Below are positions 21,701 to 39,840 of a stretch of DNA of 64,000 nt, one piece after another; positions within the stretch are counted from its first letter, which is position 1; each line of letters starts with the position of its first letter. The notes beneath the pieces are model-generated. The model saw only the letters and a list, made by a program, of their open reading frames with translations, did no database searches and was not told where the DNA came from. The position numbers and the translations under genes were made by a program. The DNA is from Chromera velia (Eukaryota > Sar > Chromeraceae): NCBI GenBank assembly GCA_018398765.1, contig JAHBMJ010003798.1, positions 1 to 64,000 on the forward strand, written 5' to 3'.

Positions 21701-24700
21701 TTCTGGGAGCCATACGGCTCTGCACGCGCAATTTCGCGTACCCATACCCCCCTTTGATGAGTCTCTCCATCAAACTGACCCCAAATTTCTTTTCTGTCTT
21801 CAATAACATTGACTCCAGAGGAGGGGGCAGCTGCTGGTGATCCCCTACCAGGACCACTTGCCTCACAGTAGGAGCAAGCAGCGCGAGCACATGGGGCTCT
21901 AGGACCTCCCCCGCCTCTTCTAAAATAATGATATCCGGAGCCCACGCGCGGATCAGCTCACGGCTGCTCGACGCTCCTGTGATGGTCATGCCCAAAACCT
22001 GCAGGCAAACAAAGAGAACAGTAGACTCGCTTGATGCATGAGTGTTCCACTCTTGCATGTGAAAAGCCAACTTGAAGCCAAACTCATGCACTCACATCAA
22101 AGAGAAATCCAGCAAGAGCAACGAGCCAAATACTCAAATCTCTAAACATGGGAGGGATGGAAGAGTCCCAGGATGATGTGAAGGAACTCATTTGAAAGAA
22201 AAGACAGAAGGAGAAATCCATGCGCAAATTATCCCCCTCACCCGAATGTGATGCCTCAGCAATGAGATGTCTTCCCTTCTTTCCATCGCCTTCATCCGTC
22301 TCCACAAGTCCGACAGCTCTCTGAGGCAGCAGTCCAACTCGGGAACGTCCCTCCCCAACACCCCTCTGAAAAGCGACTGAACGAAGAGAACTCGGGACTC
22401 GGGCGGAAGACCCCATAGGCCCTTTCCTTCCTTATAAATCATCGCCTCCAACCCTCCCTCTACGTCACGGACAGAAGAGAGACGAGAATAAAGGGCGTAA
22501 CTGAAAAGTCCCCTCTCCCCCCCAGACCGCTGGGTGCAATATATGTTCTGATCCACAAGATGGACCGCCGAGCGGCGGTCTGCACCCATCAAATCGAGCC
22601 TCTCCAACATGAGGTCCCTCACCTCCTCCTCGTCCTCGTCTCCGTCCCCCTCTTTTTGACCACTGCTCTCCTTCTGACGCCGAGCAGCCGTGAGTTCTTC
22701 CAGGAGACTGTCAAGTTGCGTGGCGGCTAAGGGTCTGGTGCTACCAGACGTGTTGGTGGCATGTTGTGTTGCAGCCGCCAGTGAGGCGACATCATTGGGA
22801 GAGGGAAGCCAGACGACAAAGTTGTGGTGGAGAGACGAAATGAGGTCAAGGAAGATAGGGTCCTGTGAAAGCTTCTTCATGGAGTTCTGAGACCCGAAAA
22901 AATTCAATGGGTCTCTGTCGCCTGCCGTCGCAAGGTCAGCCAAGAAAGAGCCCAAACGCTCGTCCTGGGGCTCTTCAGAGTCGGGAACCATGTCAGAAAA
23001 GACACCCCCGAGGCTCTGGAGGAGGCCCCCGGAATGCTGCCGGCGACACCGTGATTTCTCGCGGTCAAAAAACCGAACAGATTCAAGGAGGTGAGCCAGA
23101 TTGTGCGCTCGCTTCGCTCGCTGCCGAGGGGGGCAGGCCCGTGAGAAGAGGGGGGAATGGGAGAGAAAGTCTGTGATTGACTGGAGGTCTGCTCTCTGAA
23201 GCCAGACAAGGAACAGGGCATGATCGTCAATGCTCTCACGCATTCGTCTGACACGGGTTTTCAGGCTTGACATCAAATCGAAAGCCCTCGACTCGATTTC
23301 CCTCTTCCCCTCTGACTGCATGAAAAAGCCGGTACCCCTCAGCTCTGCCTTGATCTGCTGGAGGTTGCACTTCTCCACCTCTTCGATCTCCGACTTCCTC
23401 CCTATCCGTGCAACCCGGTCGGACAGGCGAGGGCACTCCCGCAGGACCTTCTGCAGGAGGTCGTCTGTCGCATCGTTCTTGTACGCAACAGTCAGAATGC
23501 GCAACGGCATCTGTCCCGCCTCGCCAAACACCGTCCTGGATTCTCCCCCCACTCTCGGCTCAAAGCTCCGTCTGTACCCGAACAGATCTTCAGGGTCTGA
23601 GCCCAGGTCCTCCTCTTGAAGTCTTCCTCCTCATCCAGGGGGTGGAGGGAGCGGCTTGCACCCTCCTTGAATTCGATTGACTGCAAGGAAGGCAGAGGGA
23701 AAGGGGGCAACTTGAAGATGAGAGTAAGCTAGTGCTGGTACTTGAGTGCTCTTGACTTCTGCATCAGACAGAAGAGGATCATCTGTGAGTTCAGGCCTGC
23801 AGAACTCTTTGTTTTGAAATCGATGGAGTGCAGGAAGAAGCGGAGACTAGAGCGGAGAGTCAGAACAGCCACAGCAACAAGACAGGAAGAAAGCTGGCGA
23901 CATGCACATTTGAGGACAGTCAGTAAGACCTACCGAAAGAGTCTTGATGTAGTTCACAGCCACTCTCGTTTTGCCACACCCAGGTGCGCCCTGAATGACA
24001 ACAAGTCGTTCGGTCAGCAGACGACGAAACGCCTTGACCTGCCCCTGCCTAGGGGCTGTGGTGCCCTTTCTCGTACGCAAAAACTTCTACACACCATCGC
24101 ACAGCGATTCTGTATGTGAGGTAAAGAGCTCGGAAAGTATCACGGGTTCGTTGTGCTCTTGAAAGAAGGGGGAGAAATCTGCTGAATCTGCGTGAGAGAG
24201 AATTTCTCTCCAGAGGGGGGAGCTTTGCTGTGGGGATTGATAAGAGAGCAACTCTTTCTCAAACGGCAGAGCGTCTGGGTCAAGATTCTGCAAGGCATTC
24301 AGAACGGGCTGATGGGCTCTGTAAAAGGTGGGAGACACTATCAGGGTCCCCCGAAGAGTTCCTGATTCCTCCAGACAGAGCCTCTGGAGGAGAATGGGGA
24401 GGAGAGAGGAACTTAGAAGGTCAACAAAGAGAATCTCTCTGTCGAGAAGCTCGTCAGACCTCCCCCCAATGGTGGCCCAAATCGGTTCCCCCCCCTGCAC
24501 GCCCTCAAGAAAAACCCCAACCAGGTTGCCAAACATCAGATCTCTCTTCCACAGAGCCCTTCCCCTTCCTTTATCCCTCGTCCCCCTTGCAGAAATCTTC
24601 AGCATCAACTGAACAGGCGTCTCTGAATCGCCAAAACCCGGAATCTTCCGGACATTTCGCTTCACCTCTCCACTCCTCAGAGTTTTGTCCTCCTTGTGGA

Positions 24701-26681
24701 GGAGAGGGAGAAAGCCGACGACTGACGCGTCAAAAATGGTCATGTCCCTCTCATCCAAGGTTCCCTTCTTCCACTCTGACACGCAGGTCAGAAGCTTCTC
24801 CAGAGACTCGTGACGCTGCAGCCGCGTCATTGAGTCAAGGTAGGCAAACCCGCTCTCGTATGTGGCGGTGTGCACAGGGAGGTGGTCGGACTCTTCGTAA
24901 GTCGCAGCACGAGCGGAGTTTGCCATCTCGGTGGAAGTGGGCGTGAAGGGCATCGTCCTGTAATCCGTCATAGCCCCCTGCATGGGTGCATGTATGAGCA
25001 TTCAGACACGGAACTCCACGTTTATTTATACTCTTACACGCATACAAAGACGAAAGGAAGAGACGAGAAGAGAAGGCGGAAGAAACGGGAATTTCAAATG
25101 GAAGACACGGGGCCGGCAGGAAGATGTGAGCAATCGGGTTGGAGGGTTGCCGGAGAGAGGCTCAAGCCGCAGAGAAGACAGACACAGCAGCTGGCTCAAA
25201 AGACCTTGGCTAAAGAGATCCTGACGGGAATGAGATTCTCTCACTCGGTCAAGGAAAAGGGCAAACGGAAAGCAAAGCCACACTTGGGAAAACACACACA
25301 ACTGTCACAGAACCGACCTGCAGGTCGTCTAACACGCGATCCTCATACAGGGAGAAGAAGAACTCCGCCCACTGTTTGAAGCCCCATTTTCAGAGGCCGC
25401 ACTGCGTTTGAATTTCTCGTATGCCTTTCTTGCAATTCGTGAAATGAGACCTCTCCGAGCCTTCTTTCGCTCCCCCTGAACGTCAGAGAGAAAAAGGAGA
25501 AGAAAGGCTCTCGGGCCTTCCTCACCTGACCCCCCCCCTCCCTGTGGCTCTTGCATCTCCTTCACCAAAAGGGACCCCATCACTTCCACCAGCCTGCTGG
25601 CTTGACTCTGTTTGACGTTCTCTATTCTCCTTTCAAGGACGCAGAAGGGGGGGAAGTCGCGCGCATCTGCGGCTGCTGCTCTACGGAGACGCAGCGCAGC
25701 ATTCAGCCCCATCTGAAGCAGTCCGTCTCCTCCTGACATCCCCACTCCCTCGCTGCTAAAGGATCGAGATGTCTGCCCCAATCGGGCAGACTTCTCCGAA
25801 AGAGAGAGGGAGAACACGAGATCCCACAAGGCGTCTGACTGGCCAGCAGCCATGAGAAGATCTCTGGGCTTTTCTACAAATCCCCCTTTCGACCCTCTGC
25901 TTTCGAGTTGCCCTGTCCCCCCTTCTGCATCCTCTTCTCTGCCCCCCCCAAATCTTTTGGCATCTCTGCGATCGAAGTTGTCACATGAGCAAATCTCAGT
26001 GAGAACCCTGAGCACATTATCCACTCTCTCTGGAGCGGAATGGAAAGACAAGGGAAACACTTCATGTGCAGGAGGCATTCTATCTCCCCTTGCCTTATCC
26101 TGGGCCCTCTTCCTCAGGACGAACGACACTTCGTCCCCCCTCATCAGAGGGATGCCGGGGCCCTTCACTGAGTGGGAAGGGAAGTAAACATCTCCTTGCA
26201 TCCACTTTCCCCCCCCTCCTAGATCTTCCCTCGACCCTCCCGTCAAAATAAAACCGGAACCATCTGGGTTGCTCTTCACAACCACCCCGCTCTCACGCGT
26301 CCCTTCCCTGAGGGGCCCGTCTCCAACCTGACGCACGACGGCACCCGATCGAAAGATCGAGCGGAGTGTCTGAATGGCTCTCTGTCTTCCCTTTTTGGTC
26401 TCTGAGGGCAGCATCAGAGACGTTAAGGCCTCCTGCCCCTCTGTCCCTTCGAACCGTGTCTCCGCTTCTGAGCCTGATTCGTCAGAGGAAGACTCTGAAT
26501 CAGACTCACTTTCAGAGTCACCAAGAGTGTTTTCAAAGTCCCCATCAATCACCCTTTGCGCTGCTTGTTGCGGCTCAGGGCTCTCTCTGAGCACATCCTT
26601 TTGACTGTCTGTGGAGATGCTTCCTTTCCCACCCCGTCGGACCGTCTCACTCGATGCTGCAGCTACCGCAACAGCCCCCAT
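18746..26681 (-). CDS. ZNFX1-like SF1 helicase with cold-shock-like, NFX1 zinc-finger and PARP domains
   Basis: Predicted RNA-dependent helicase fused to an ADP-ribosyltransferase. Exon 26681-about 25380 carries an acidic Ser/Glu region and a cold-shock-like fold at residues about 131-190 (SGVVVKSNPDGSGFI, GDVYF, GDEVSFVL). Exon 24977-24095 carries the ZNFX1-type region (YLDSMTRLQRHESL; LIVSPTFYRAHQPVL). After a 39-nt intron, 24055-23934 carries Walker A (IQGAPGCGKT). Then come a 19-nt exon 23680-23662, exon 23614-22242 with motif Ia (ILTVAYKND) and exon 21998-21072 with motifs II (ILEEAGEVLE), III (GDHQQLPP), IV (VQSRMAP), V (DRFQGSEAGVVVVSLTRSN) and VI (RRNVLQSRSRR). One base out of frame, Cys/His-rich NFX1-like repeats follow (to about 20400), then a degenerate ART-like segment, then a PARP domain: LLWHGTKKE, FGPGTYFAED and IYAEYLIAY supply H, Y and E. 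The stop is TGA 18748-18746. The join between the first two exons is unresolved. The family is secure, but an intact single protein is not. Confidence 0.8.
21070..21080 (-). other. +1 frame break at CACCTTTAGGACG in the helicase-PARP gene
   Basis: The helicase frame reads IKCPRHPHL and then TAG. The zinc-finger frame resumes one base later as RTSLSVVEHFPQVLC. Dropping one T of the TTT run (21074-21076) restores the family pattern of a CxxHP segment followed by a Cys-rich repeat. No GT-AG pair with matching phase was found nearby. It is an assembly or biological indel, or a shift-prone stop (CTT TAG G). Confidence 0.6.
23615..23661 (-). other. 47-nt intron between Walker A and motif Ia
   Basis: The frame carrying motif Ia meets TGA if followed upstream. 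Splicing gtgcaag to gacttcaag after the tiny exon 23680-23662 joins GAG G with AG GAG GAC and yields a continuous acidic linker into motif Ia. The small exon has a good acceptor (ccttgcag). Confidence 0.55.
24056..24094 (-). other. 39-nt intron just before the Walker A exon
   Basis: Without splicing, an in-frame TAG interrupts the gene 48 nt before the conserved GQVKAF lead-in to the P-loop. Removing gtgtgtag to accacag leaves phase 1 on both sides (G + CC), restores one frame and gives SLCDAPRQGQVKAF. Confidence 0.6.
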
Positions 26682-28243
26682 TTGGACCTCAGCCGCAGCC
26701 TCAGCACCCCTTTCTATTGATTCTCGATCTCCATAAGGAGAAGGAGAAACAGAAGGGTGGGAAGGAATCCCGAGTGCCTAGTCTACGACTATTTTGAGGC
26801 TTTCTGCGAGGTTCCTGACCTCATCTGAGTCTCTTTTAATAAGAGAGACCTGCCTCGATGAGATGGCCTGGGCCTCTTTGAGGACGAAGCCGTTGGGGAG
26901 GGTCTTTTCCCTCCAATCGCTCTGAGAAAAGAGAAGAACCTCTCTGCAGAAAGAAGAAAGAAGGCAACAGGGAACATCAGGAAAAGCAGGAGCTTACCCT
27001 TTTCAGCAGACACGCATGGACACGGAGATGGCGTTAATACAAAGTCCGCATCATGCCAGAGAAGGAGAGATGTTTGTAGGGTGCAGAGACGAGCAATGTC
27101 ATGCAACAAAAGCGTGTCCTGCAGGTCCGAATGCTGCACAGAAAGTAAGTCGATTCAGAGGACTTTTGACTAGATGATTTATTGGCGCGACTTGGCGGTT
27201 CACAGAAAGCAACACCAACAGCTCGACCACGAGAAAATGTGTGCTGCCCGCCACAAATCAAACAATCATAACGTTATCTTGCCCACTTACCCCTCTGGAT
27301 ATCTGTCCAGGTCCCTCTGCACTTGGGATAGAACTTTCTTCACTGTGTCCATAGCTGCATCCATATCGAAAGCCCTCTTGGAGGTCTGTATCAGCGCCTC
27401 CCTCGAGAACGAGTGCACCTCCTCCAGCCTCCCTTCGTCCTCTGGGTGCTTGCACGCCAAGAAGGCACCCGCACTCCCTGTGAGGACGCACCGCAGCGCC
27501 AGCTCCTTCATGAAGTGAGGCTTCATGTCACGCCCCTTTTTCACCTGCAGAGAAATCCAATCAGAGTGGAAGCGTGATTCTGTAAAACTCCATGCATACG
27601 CATTACCGTCTTTTTAAGCAGTATGAAATAAAAAAGAACAACCCGACGCACCTTGACAAGGAGGGGCCTTCCATCCTGTGCCGCATGGACCCACGAAGCC
27701 GAATGGATTGTCGCAGACTGAGTGCCGAGGGAGGCACTTTCTGGCACACGAAGTCGGAAGCGTCGGTAAAGACGCCGTTCCCGCCCCACGTCTCTCTGCC
27801 TGCCCCCATGAGGGTCCGCAGGCAGCAACAAATTCCGAAACTCAAAACTGGAATTCACAGCCAACGGGTCGAATTTCCTCGACCCAGAGTCCAAGATCAG
27901 ATCCAAGTCAGCTAGAAAGAAGAGGCCTCTTCTCTTGACTGCAGCAAACAATTTCTCCTCCTTTAGGCTCATATACGAGCAGAGATGCTGATCTAAGAGT
28001 CCTGCACGTAGCAAATACGAACAGCGAGGGACCAGGCGGGACCAGGAAAGCGCCAATTGGAGAAAACTTCTCCATACACACTCACCCATTGACCCACTCA
28101 CTCAAGCACAAGCACAAGCACGCATCCATCACACAAAAAAGGCAGATTGCACGTACTTCAACCCAGATTCGCTCATTGCAGTCCTTCGAAGTTTCGTTAC
28201 AAGTGTTCCTGCCGGGCTTGTCTAAATGTATTCACGCCGAGGC

Positions 28244-28283
<40 letters not shown>

Positions 28284-28290
28284 AGGGAGG

Positions 28291-28331
<41 letters not shown>

Positions 28332-29031
28332 AGGGAGGAATAATACAGACATATGGACAAGTGCACACAGTTGCACAGGCAGATGCACACGGCTTCTGGT
28401 TGTCATCCTGCCAGTTCTCCTATTAGTCTGCGAAAGTCAGTCAGCAGCCAGCAGCGTCTTTCTGTGCGTTTTCGTTCCCAACCTGGAAGACCTTTTTCGT
28501 GCTTCCTCTTTTCGCGTGCAGAATGGCTACTCATCTAAAAAGACCAATCGATTTTTACAGGTACGACTCTGAAGTGGCACCCACCGGGAGAGAGGAAAAA
28601 CGAAGCGCCGTCTCCTGAACGAAGGCTTCCTACAGACTCGAGCACGCCTTGGAAGTGTTTGAGTTCCTGCAGGAAGGCGAGGAGACGGGTGAGAAGAACA
28701 CAACTTTGCGACCTGAACCTGTTCTGGCGCAGGGAAGAGTCTGAAGTCAAGGGGGTATTGCCACACTTCGAATAAAGGCTTCAATGCCACCCACCATTTT
28801 CCACCGGTTCTCGGCCTGAAGTGCCGCTTCGAAAGCGGCCTTGTCAAAATTCTCCACAGCCTCCAATTTGGGCCCTCTCAATGCTAAGGACTCTGGATGT
28901 CCTTTCAGGACCTCAAATTGTCGCAGGTCTTTGTTTGAAGCCCTGGCCAGCTCTCCGTCTACGGAGACGAAGAAAAAGCCCTCCTCCTGGATCTGCGGGA
29001 GTTGGGGACGCCTCCTTGACTGGAAGGACAT
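26682..29031 (-). CDS. Upstream exons, probably the 5' part of the helicase-PARP gene
   Basis: A series of minus-strand exons ends directly upstream of the helicase gene with no other promoter-like gap. Candidate exons are 29031-about 28755 (ATG 29031, MSFQSRRRPQLPQ), about 28671-28575 (ELKHFQGVLESVG), about 28002-27653 (LLDQHLCSYMSLKEEKLF to GRPLLVK), about 27545-27287 (helical, MKPHFMKELALRC), about 27137-27000 (HSDLQDTLLLHDIARL) and about 26930-26790 (a coiled-coil-like helix, EAQAISSRQVSLIKRDSDEV). The last one reaches TAG in the same frame that begins the next exon. A 90-nt intron from gtcgta (about 26786) to gctgag (about 26697) would remove it and join in phase. No domain was recognised, and not every phase was resolved. 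Animal ZNFX1 also has a long helical N-terminus, which is compatible but not evidence. Confidence 0.45.
28246..28342. repeat. GA / GGGA / GGCA compound microsatellite
   Basis: (GA)n then (GGGA)n then (GGCA)n in tandem. It lies between candidate exons of the 5' part of the helicase locus, so it is probably intronic. Confidence 0.8.
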
Positions 29032-30537
29032 CGTGAAAGAGATCAGAGTAAGAACTCGTGTGAGCACGGTCTTTCGTGTGTGAAAAACTGGGTACCTCGG
29101 ACTTTCGTGGCCTTGCAAGACAGTCCTGGACGGCTCCTGAGAAACCTTCTTCTTGAAGATCCTTGCGTCTCCTCGACCTTGAGGTTTCTTGGACACCTGC
29201 TTCTTGCTGAAGTCAGCACAAACAACGATTGCTTCACCAGCGTTTTCTTTGCTTACTAGACGACAGAATGTCTGCAGCTTCGAAGCAGCTAGCTCCGCTA
29301 CGTCGCGCCTCGAGTTATGGAAGAGTCTGTGACAGGAGTCCGACAGTACGATATATAGTAAATGGGGTCCGAGTTACAACCTCAGGGATGTCTCCGTATC
29401 GGCACTATACACCCAACCCGCGGCCGGCCACCGAGCCACGCCTGCATGCGCGCGCGACGCGCGATGGCCCCGGAAAGACCACCCACGTAACTCAAATCGA
29501 AAAATGGTCCCGCAAGCGAAAAACCAACCTGGTTGGAATGCGGGCATGCGATTTCACTTCGACAGAATCGAGACTAACAGGAAAAAGCGGAACCTTCTGA
29601 CAAACTAGGCTAGATTCGGCTAGATCCGCCCTAATCCGCCCCTCATATATGGGGATACGGCATGTATAATAAAACTCTCAATCATTATTTAGAAAGTATT
29701 AGAAAGCATATACATATTAATTTTACATAATTTTACATGAAGATCGTAACTGCAATTAAACACCAATTCACTAAAGGGACAAAAGATTTAGACGACAAAT
29801 TAAAGACCATGCATATTAATTTTTTTATTCTAAAAAAAATCATGTCAGTTAGAGTTGAATAGTTAGTTGATGCGCAAACCATCACCCGACCATGAGACCT
29901 AACTTATAGTAGCTAGGACCCTGGGGCTAATTATATTTGGTATACCGTAAGCAGCCTGAAAGGCACACCCTCAGGCAGCCGAGTCAGGCTGCCAATAAAC
30001 CCTAGAACAAACCATAAACGATGATTTTCAACCGGTGAGACGTTGTCTGACATTGACGGATCTATACGGATCTGTTGATAGGCAAGATATATTTGATCGG
30101 CCGGAGATATATTTCTAGATATTTCATGGGTCAGACGTTCAATCTTCACTGACTCATTTATTTTTTTGGAATGCTGTTAGTGTTCAGACTGTTCTCTTCC
30201 AAAAAATAGTTTTGAAGGCTTATAAAAGCTACTGAATTGAACAGTGAATTCTATGGAGAGCGATATTGCATGCATATGCATATTCCATACGTATGTTCAA
30301 CACAAAAAAAAAATCAATTTTTTTCTGACCATGAAAATTTGACTTCTCGCTACTTCTTACTTTTTCTTTTTCCCTGTCTTCCTTTATTTACACTATTCTC
30401 CTTCCTCCACTCTTTCTTCCATCATTAAAAGATATTTCGCTACATTTCGCACAAGGAATCCATCATAAACAATGAGCAATAAAAAACATTTTTCGATACA
30501 ATTTAGTACATCATGTCATAGAAATATTCGTATCAGG
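29032..30537. other. Intergenic region upstream of the helicase-PARP locus
   Basis: 29032-29600 holds moderately GC-rich sequence, possibly 5' UTR or promoter of the minus-strand locus. 29640-30500 is AT-rich with no supported gene. The 3' end of the transporter gene (stop at 30538) faces it. Confidence 0.45.
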
Positions 30538-37175
<6,638 letters not shown>

Positions 37176-38053
37176 CTAGACCATTTGACTGCCCACTGAA
37201 GGAAATGTAAACAATACACGATCCAGCTTAACCCAGGGATTGACTGTTATCAAATTGAAACAAGTTTCACTGCTCCAATCCGATTTGCAAATGGTGTTTG
37301 CGTGCCAGTGTTTCAGCGGGGTGCTTGCCCTTCCGATGAGAAGTGCAAAGGCTCAATGGAGTGAACAAATCAAATGCAGGAGTGCACGCGACAGTGCCGT
37401 CAGTTTCCAAACCGACAGCTAGCAAACTTCGTGCCTGCCACGCATGGTGCGAGATCTTTGGAAAATGGACCTCTGTCAGGTCTCTGCCGCAATCTTTCAA
37501 CTGATGCCTCCAACACAGAAACTCCGTGGATGTGGGATTCTGGCACCCAGGTGACCATTGTCGGCCAGATTCTGCAGGAGGATGCCAGAGGTGCCGGAGA
37601 GACGGCAACCGCTGAGTATTTGTAGCATAGTTGTAGCAAAGATATACACGGCGGCTATTACACGCGTCTCATGCTGCATACATCGATATGTCATGCTGCA
37701 TATATGCGCATGTCATGCATCGCTGCATGCAGGCTCGCGTAGACGGCCGGGTCGCCATGCACGGATCCGATTAATCGCGTCACGATTAGCTTATATATAG
37801 CTAGCCTTCATGATCAGGTTTAGTTGCCATTGCATGCATGCGTTTGTTTGCTTGCGCGCGCATGTGTCGGATCATTGGTATACAGGATCGATAGTATATA
37901 GTTGCATGCTGCTCCATCCTCAACTGCTTTAGCTGACTCAAGATTGACGGTGCACTGCTTCCGTCTTGTTCTGTCTGTCTTGCATTTACACAGTGGGTTA
38001 ATTGCGGAGGCTTTTCAACGTGCAAACCTCAGGAATTCAAATTTGAGCCAAAA
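37176..38053. promoter_or_regulatory. Divergent spacer between transporter and OAS-like genes
   Basis: An 878-bp spacer between two divergent ATGs. The part near 37640-37930 is rich in CATGCATG and TATATA motifs. A plus-strand ORF at 37374-37625 has no supported function. No specific regulatory site was identified. Confidence 0.35.
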
Positions 38054-39194
38054 ATGAACCAGAAAGACTACAAGGATGTTGTGCGGACCATCGCGCTGCC
38101 CCCCTCTGCGAAGTGCAACTGGACGAAGAGACCAGATCAACCGATCAGCAGAGACACATGTAACCTTGGAAAGACCATTGAGATCTTCATCAAAACCATG
38201 CGACGTCAGCTGAACCGTCGTCTGCGACAGTACAGGCTTGATGTTGTGAAGGTCATTCAAGCTAGGGGGGTCTGTGTACAAAAACACGGCAACTCTCACC
38301 CATCATGACTGCGACCTTGTGTTTGTAGTCAGAACCTTGCTAGAGCGCTTCGTAAATCCGAGCTTCTACCAGTATCTCCGACATGAGACCCGCGATGCAC
38401 TCGTCGCGCTGCAGAATGAAGGGTATGACGTTGAGATACATCATGGCTCGCAGAGAAACCGTTTCCCCACTGTTACTTGTACCTTTCAAGCTGTGAAATT
38501 TGATGTGCTCATTGGTGCAACAAAGCTGACAGCACAGCCGGCAGGCAAATGGGAGTGGGAGAAACAGCAGTTAGAGATGGTGCAGGACAGGATCCTGAGA
38601 ACCAGGTGGGATTGGGGTGTCGAGCTTGCTCGTCATCTTTCCAGTTCCCTGAGTTTCACGGCTGTCAAGCTCGTGTACACAGGGGCAACGGAATCGACAA
38701 AGCAAGCGATTTTCCTCCTGAAACAGTGGCGACTTTCCATGAAAAAAAAGCAAAAGCACATGCGCATGCACGCTCTGAAACCGTTCGTGCTTGAACTGCT
38801 CGCTCTGCGTGCCTATCAGGATTTGAAGGAGCACCGTAGACCATTTGCGAAACCGCGTTGCCACAAAATCTTCATGCGTGCACTTGAGCTTTTGGACGTC
38901 ACTGAGGTGACGTGGGAAGACCCATGCGTCATTGATTTTGAATTTTTACAGCTTTATGCCCCTGCCGACTGGCAGGGCATTGCTTTTGATTGCGCCCACG
39001 TCGAAGCTCATTGCCGTCTGCCCCTTCACATTGTGAATCCGTTCACCCCAAACCTTGATGTCCTTCAAGGCATTCACCGCAGGGTGGTTTACAAATGGGC
39101 ACGCCTTGCAAACCACACTCTGCAACGCCTCGAAGATCCGACCACAACTGCAGAAGAAATGTTTGGGGAGTTCTGGGTTGGACAGGTGGTGTGA
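38054..39194 (+). CDS. OAS/cGAS-like nucleotidyltransferase (one-base frame break)
   Basis: This family (2'-5'-oligoadenylate synthetase, cGAS and relatives) makes nucleotide second messengers or oligoadenylates after sensing nucleic acid. The first frame (ATG 38054 to about 38263) is a helical, basic N-terminus ending DVVKVIQA. The second frame, one base on, supplies GGSVYKNTATLTHHDCDLVF: the GGS motif and the D-x-D metal ligands. The third Asp is in VKFDVLIGA about 65 residues later. Further on, STKQAIFLLKQWR and VLELLALRAYQDL match the helical C-terminal half of OAS enzymes. Total length is about 378 residues and the stop is TGA 39192-39194. No intron is needed apart from the break at the G6 run 38265-38270. 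It could be active if the break is an assembly error. The family call rests on motif order, not on a search. Confidence 0.72.
38261..38270 (+). other. +1 frame break at GCTAGGGGGG in the OAS-like gene
   Basis: Frame 1 reads GCT AGG GGG GTC, but the catalytic frame needs GGG GGG TCT or AGG GGG TCT. One base too many in the G6 run, or a +1 slip on GCT AGG, explains it. An intron ending in ctag would be 23 nt or shorter, which is implausible. Confidence 0.6.
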
Positions 39195-39599
39195 TCGATT
39201 GCTGTAAGCAAGAGCCCCGAGTCTTTGACTCAAAGCCTTGCAGCTGTGACGAATGACGTTGTCTGTGTGTGTGCGTGTGTGTGCATGCGAAAAGTGAGTC
39301 CGCGAACCAAAGCTTTGAAAGACCTGCTTGGTGAAAACTGATGAAGGTCACATACAGCTCCACCGAGCTCCACATGTCTGTGCATGTCACAGTGTTCGTC
39401 CGTCCAACAATGCCGATTTGTGAGGGAAGGAGAAGGGGGTATCTTTCTTTCTTTGGCATCCATGATGAGAAGTCGAAAAAAGGGGGGAGGGGGGGTGTGC
39501 GGGGGCCGTTCAATTTTTTTTCGGCTGCCTGTCTGACTTGCTTTCACGCCTGAGGCTCGGGAGAATCTCATGTGGACTCCCTCGGCCGATCAAACGATA

Positions 39600-39840
39600 A
39601 AGGATGAGAAGGGGTTGGCTTGGCACCATCCGCTCTTTCACAGTCCTGGGCGTGCCTTCGCAAAGCCGTGGCTGCTGCTTGAAGCTTCAGAATCTCCCTT
39701 TACGCTATGGATTCCGAACTTCAAGGCGATGTCTGTGCTGTTCTGCCGGCGTCTTGAAAATTCCAAGCGTTTGCAGTCTCGCTGCCCTCCCTCTTTTCTT
39801 TTTTGAGGCTAAAACTGTGGCCCTGGCTGTGGCCTTGTCG
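39600..39840. repeat. Dispersed repeat, copy 1
   Basis: Matches 42605-42825 in the same orientation over most of its length. Shared landmarks are CATCCGCT-TT-CACAGT, CTTGAAG-TTCA, GGAACTTCAAGG/GAACTTCAAGG, GTCTTGAAA-TT and AAAACTGTGGCC. It may be an old segmental or transposon-derived copy. Confidence 0.6.

Noticed and set aside
24087-26790. TAG as a sense codon, from in-frame TAGs in the helicase-PARP locus
   Set aside because: Two of the TAGs disappear with phase-matched introns (39 nt and about 90 nt). TAG serves as the apparent stop of the transporter gene (30538) and the 742-residue gene (52204-52202).
28197-28406. Pro-Ala-Cys-Leu repeat ORF on the minus strand
   Set aside because: Translation of the GGCA/GGGA microsatellite.
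37374-37625. Retroviral-type aspartic protease (WMWDSGTQVTIVG)
   Set aside because: Only a DSG-like triplet. There is no flanking protease fold, reverse transcriptase or gag-like sequence nearby.
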